From Telluribacter roseus (lineage in GTDB: Bacteria; Bacteroidota; Bacteroidia; Cytophagales; Spirosomataceae): a stretch of DNA of 64,000 nucleotides. The notes beneath the pieces were generated by a model, which worked only from the letters and a program-made list of their open reading frames with translations, had not been told where the DNA came from and made no database searches. Positions within the stretch are counted from its first letter, which is position 1, and each line of letters starts with the position of its first letter. The position numbers and the translations under genes were made by a program. Below, piece by piece: positions 61,080-64,000 of the stretch. Where the stretch lies: positions 186,001-250,000 of the forward strand of contig NZ_JAFEUV020000002.1 in NCBI RefSeq assembly GCF_017355915.2, read 5' to 3'.

Positions 61080-64000
61080 TTATCTTTTAATCACAAATTC
61101 ATCAAAGTTCATAATGGTACTGGCTACAATGGCGTTGGTAGCCAGTTCGACCGGATTCAGCTTCCGGTCCCACGCGTATTCTCCTACTCCCAATAGTTTT
61201 TGTGCACGGCCTTTATTCTGCTGAAAGTCCTGATACTCTTCAACATATAGTTGTTTCAGGAGGTTCAGTTCGCTGGGGCGGGGCGGGCGGCTGGTCAGGG
61301 CTTTGTAGGCGTAGGTAATGCGTTCATCGGGTGTTTGCCCATGGCGCACCATCTGCTCGGCCAATACTCGTGAGGCCTCCACAAACTGCGGATCATTCAT
61401 CGTGACCAGGGCCTGCAAAGGGGTACTGGTCTTCTGCCGCTTTACCACGCAGAAGTGCCGCTCGGCCGCATCGAAGTTGAGCATCATGGGGGGAGGGGAG
61501 CTACGCTTCCAGATGGTGTAAAGGCTACGCCGGTAGATGCTATCACCGTGTTGCTGTTTGTACTGTACGGCATTGCGCGTAGCCAGCGCCTCCCATAGGC
61601 CAGCGGGCTGATAGGGGTACGCGCTTTCACCACCTACCTTAGGCGTCAGCAGTCCTGAAGCCGCTAAGGCATTGTCACGGATCTGCTCGGCGCTCATGCG
61701 GTAGCTGGGGCCACGGGCGTAGAGGCGGTTATCGGGATCAAGATCGCGCAGCCTTTGGTCTGTCTTCGACGACTGCCGGTAGGTAGCCGACATGACGATC
61801 ATCTTCTGGAACTTCTTTTGATCCCAACCCATCTCGCGGAAGCTGACCGCGAGCCAGTCCAGCAGTTGGGGGTGGGTAGGCAGATCGCCCTGGTTGCCGA
61901 AGTCATCGGTGGATATGACCAGCCCCTGACCGAAGTACTGTTGCCAGAAGCGGTTGACGGTGACGCGGGCAAAGAGCGGGTGATCTTCGTGCAGCAGCCA
62001 GCGCGCCAGTCCCAGCCGGTTGCGCGGGTACTCCTTCGGTATCTTGAAAAATTGATCTGGTGTGTCGGCGGTCACTTCCTTATCAGGCGCGTCGTAGGCG
62101 CCACGCTTCAGGATAAAGGTCTTGCGGGGGTACTTACGCTCCTTCATCACCATCACGTCCAGCTGCGTATTCAGTAGCTCGGTTTCTTCCCCGATCAGTT
62201 GCCGGCTCTTTGCCAGTTTGTCCTGGTAGGGTTTGTCAAAGTGGGTAAGGTAGTAGCTAAGCAGAGCCGATTGCTGCGCGGAGGTACGCTTGGCAGCGGG
62301 CGTTCTGAGTGTTGTCAGTACCTCGTTGCGTTGGGTGTATAGTCCCTGCATTTCCAGCAGGGTGAGGGAGCGGGAGTATATTTTCAGCTCATCCACCTCA
62401 AAGTTCTTGGTAAACTGGTCCGACAACCTACCAATCATCAGGTTATCTACGTACCAGTTAGACTTGTTCTTGCCGAACAGGATGCTTTGGGTCAGACCAT
62501 CGTTGTGCACCGTTACCCGCACCGGACTGCCGTTGATGTACAATTTGACGCCCCGGGCTTTGCTAAGCCCATCGTAGGTAAAGGCAAGCTGGGTCCATTT
62601 ATTGAGGGGAAACTTCTCTGTTGTTTGTAGTTCAATGGCATTCTCGGGCCAGACGTGGCTGATCAGGAGCCGCAGACGTCCGTCCGGTAGCCGGAACACA
62701 TTCCAGCCCCGGTAGCCATTAAATACCCCGTTAGATTTATGAATAAGGGAGCCATGAACGGAGGCATCGTGCAGGTTGAGCCAGACGCTGACGCTGAACG
62801 GCTGGTGGCGCTCAAAGAAGGCAAAGTCGCGGCCAAAGTTGACAGAGTTTTCCCCGTAGATGTACCGGGCCTTGCCGAAGCGGCCGGGGCGGGAGGCTTT
62901 GGCGGAAATAGTAGTATCCCCCTCGGCCCGGGCAGTATGTTTGGCATTAACCCTATTCTGAAACTGGCTGCCCGTAGGCTCGTCGAACGTAAAGTGGCCG
63001 ATGAGCCCTAGTGTATCCGGCACCAGAGTTGCCTGGGGCTGTGCTTCTGCCTGGCGTAGCCACGCCTGGTAGCGCTGCTGGTAGGCAGGCTGTGTATTTT
63101 CCAGCGCTTTTTTCTCGGTTGAGAGAGAAGTACGGATGAATTTTAGTTTGGCTTCCGCTTCGGGCGTAGGGAGTGTGATGCTTGGGCTAGCCTCGCCGTT
63201 GTAGGGAATCTGACCGTTCTCGTTGTTCTGGTTGAAGAAAGCGTAGAGCGAGAAGAAGTCTTTCTGGCTGATGGGGTCGTACTTGTGGTCATGGCAGCGG
63301 GCGCACTCTACGGTCATACCCAGAAACACCTTCCCGAATGTACCTACCCGGTCGGCTACGTACTCCGTCCGGTACTCTTCAGGTACTATACCGCCTTCCT
63401 GACTCTGCTGGTGCATGCGGTTGAAGGCGGTCGCCAGCACTTGTTCGCGGGTAGGATTGGGAAGCATATCACCAGCCAGCTGCCAGGTCACAAACTGGTC
63501 GTAGGTCAGGTTCTGGTTGTAGGCCCGGATGACCCAGTCGCGGTAGGGCCAGGCCGTACGCATACCGTCGTCCTGGTAGCCGTGGGTGTCGGCGTAGCGG
63601 GCGGCATCCAGCCAGGGAGCGGCCATGTGCTCACCATAGTGGGGCGAAGCCAGCAGCCGGTCTACCACCTTCTCATACGCGTTGGGGGACTGGTCTTTCA
63701 GAAACTCATCCACCTGCTGAGGTGTGGGCGGTAGCCCCGTCAGGTCCATGTGTACCCGCCGGAGCAGGGTTGTCTTGTCAGCTTCGGGACTTGGTGCTAG
63801 CCTCTGCTCTTCCAGTTTGTGCAGAATAAAGCGGTCGATCTCATTCTTGACCCAACTCTGATTCTTTACCTTGGGTAGTTCCGGTTTCTCTATTTTGGTA
63901 AAAGCCCAGTGCGGCTTGTACTCGGCTCCTTGTTCGATCCAGCGGATGAGCGTGGCCTTCTCCTGCGGTGAGAGCGACAGGTGCGAGTCGGGTGTAGGCA
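61080..64000 (-). CDS. PSD1-type secreted protein: DUF1549-LamG-DUF1553, N terminus beyond the window
   Basis: At least 972 residues; an ATG at 63749 is internal, because in-frame coding continues to the right edge with ESHLSLSP-like text (DSHLSLSPQEKATLIRWIEQG, WVKNEIDRFILHKLEEQ, TTLLRRVHMDLTGLPPTP). Order: end of a PSCyt1-type region, DUF1549 (to about 61-63 kb; HYGEHMAAPWLDAARYADTHGYQ, VFLGMTVECARCHDHKYDPIS with a C-x-x-C-H-like site), a LamG/concanavalin-like domain (QPFSVSVWLNLHDASVHGSLI, FPLNKWTQLAFTYDG) and DUF1553 (ARVTVNRFWQQYFGQGLV, TYRQSSKTD, LQALVTMNDPQFVEASR). Such proteins are presumed to degrade sulfated or complex polymers with their DUF1501 partner, without biochemical proof. 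Confidence 0.92.
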   Translation of the reverse strand, partial: PTPDSHLSLSPQEKATLIRWIEQGAEYKPHWAFTKIEKPELPKVKNQSWVKNEIDRFILHKLEEQRLAPSPEADKTTLLRRVHMDLTGLPPTPQQVDEFLKDQSPNAYEKVVDRLLASPHYGEHMAAPWLDAARYADTHGYQDDGMRTAWPYRDWVIRAYNQNLTYDQFVTWQLAGDMLPNPTREQVLATAFNRMHQQSQEGGIVPEEYRTEYVADRVGTFGKVFLGMTVECARCHDHKYDPISQKDFFSLYAFFNQNNENGQIPYNGEASPSITLPTPEAEAKLKFIRTSLSTEKKALENTQPAYQQRYQAWLRQAEAQPQATLVPDTLGLIGHFTFDEPTGSQFQNRVNAKHTARAEGDTTISAKASRPGRFGKARYIYGENSVNFGRDFAFFERHQPFSVSVWLNLHDASVHGSLIHKSNGVFNGYRGWNVFRLPDGRLRLLISHVWPENAIELQTTEKFPLNKWTQLAFTYDGLSKARGVKLYINGSPVRVTVHNDGLTQSILFGKNKSNWYVDNLMIGRLSDQFTKNFEVDELKIYSRSLTLLEMQGLYTQRNEVLTTLRTPAAKRTSAQQSALLSYYLTHFDKPYQDKLAKSRQLIGEETELLNTQLDVMVMKERKYPRKTFILKRGAYDAPDKEVTADTPDQFFKIPKEYPRNRLGLARWLLHEDHPLFARVTVNRFWQQYFGQGLVISTDDFGNQGDLPTHPQLLDWLAVSFREMGWDQKKFQKMIVMSATYRQSSKTDQRLRDLDPDNRLYARGPSYRMSAEQIRDNALAASGLLTPKVGGESAYPYQPAGLWEALATRNAVQYKQQHGDSIYRRSLYTIWKRSSPPPMMLNFDAAERHFCVVKRQKTSTPLQALVTMNDPQFVEASRVLAEQMVRHGQTPDERITYAYKALTSRPPRPSELNLLKQLYVEEYQDFQQNKGRAQKLLGVGEYAWDRKLNPVELATNAIVASTIMNFDEFVIKR

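Noticed and set aside
63749-63751. ATG taken as the start of the PSD1-type protein
   Set aside because: The frame continues upstream to the window edge with conserved DUF1549 text (TTLLRRVHMDLTGLPP), so this Met is internal.
1-64000. CRISPR array, prophage, insertion sequence or restriction-modification locus
   Set aside because: No regular spaced repeats, transposase, integrase, phage structural gene or methyltransferase/restriction pair was found; the yhcG remnant alone does not make a defence locus.

Overview
The window reads as chromosomal DNA of a Bacteroidota bacterium, most likely Cytophagales (Spirosomataceae/Cytophagaceae-like). The support is a hybrid two-component system with a Reg_prop propeller and AraC output, a BtuB-BtuG B12 locus behind a cobalamin riboswitch, an OmpA/PD40 outer-membrane protein, secreted DUF1501/PSD1 proteins, and promoters of the Bacteroidota type (TTTG or TTG, 19-21 bp, TAnnTTTG). 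Genes are dense on both strands. I see no rRNA, tRNA, CRISPR array, transposase or prophage.

Layout. 1-3.9 kb: the end of a YceI-like gene, then a minus-strand row of class V aminotransferase, membrane-anchored flavin monooxygenase and small ABM-fold protein. 4-8.2 kb: a 1407-residue hybrid sensor/AraC regulator just upstream of that row. 8.5-12.8 kb: a cNMP-domain histidine kinase, a receiver fused to a cysteine-less glutaredoxin/thioredoxin-reductase-like flavoenzyme, and a bestrophin channel. 12.8-20.2 kb: S33-type hydrolase, cytochrome oxidase subunit III, IspE, an OmpA/PD40 protein and a secreted M28 peptidase. 20.4-27.3 kb: oligopeptidase B, an alanine/glycine symporter, a zinc-ribbon metallopeptidase, a GT87-like membrane protein and a PPOX flavoprotein. 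27.4-31.5 kb: xylulokinase, a DUF3365-like lipoprotein, PrfA and a thioredoxin-fold protein. 31.6-35.7 kb: a multi-PAS kinase, two small proteins and an EamA transporter. 35.8-39.2 kb: promoter, cobalamin riboswitch, BtuB receptor and BtuG-like lipoprotein, the clearest functional operon. 39.2-47.8 kb: TPR protein, RhlE helicase, XRE/DUF2975 pair, FBPase, fructosamine kinase, TonB-C protein and ValS. 48-52.4 kb: a rearranged segment with a carbon-nitrogen hydrolase whose 5' end lies in a duplicated copy of the yhcG/hydrolase divergent promoter, a yhcG (DUF1016) pseudogene with two lesions, then the intact hydrolase and a cupin. 52.4-57.1 kb: FabI, a vWA-like lipoprotein, a repeat-rich spacer, a methyltransferase and YifB/ComM. 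57.3-64 kb: another PAS kinase, then a DUF1501 protein and a PSD1-type DUF1549/LamG/DUF1553 protein that runs off the right edge.

The most unusual items are the kinase/receiver-flavoenzyme pair at 8.5-11.6 kb, in which both expected redox cysteine pairs are absent; the duplication and chimeric gene start at 49.5-51.1 kb; and the aminotransferase-monooxygenase row next to its own hybrid regulator. None can be called a new system from sequence alone.
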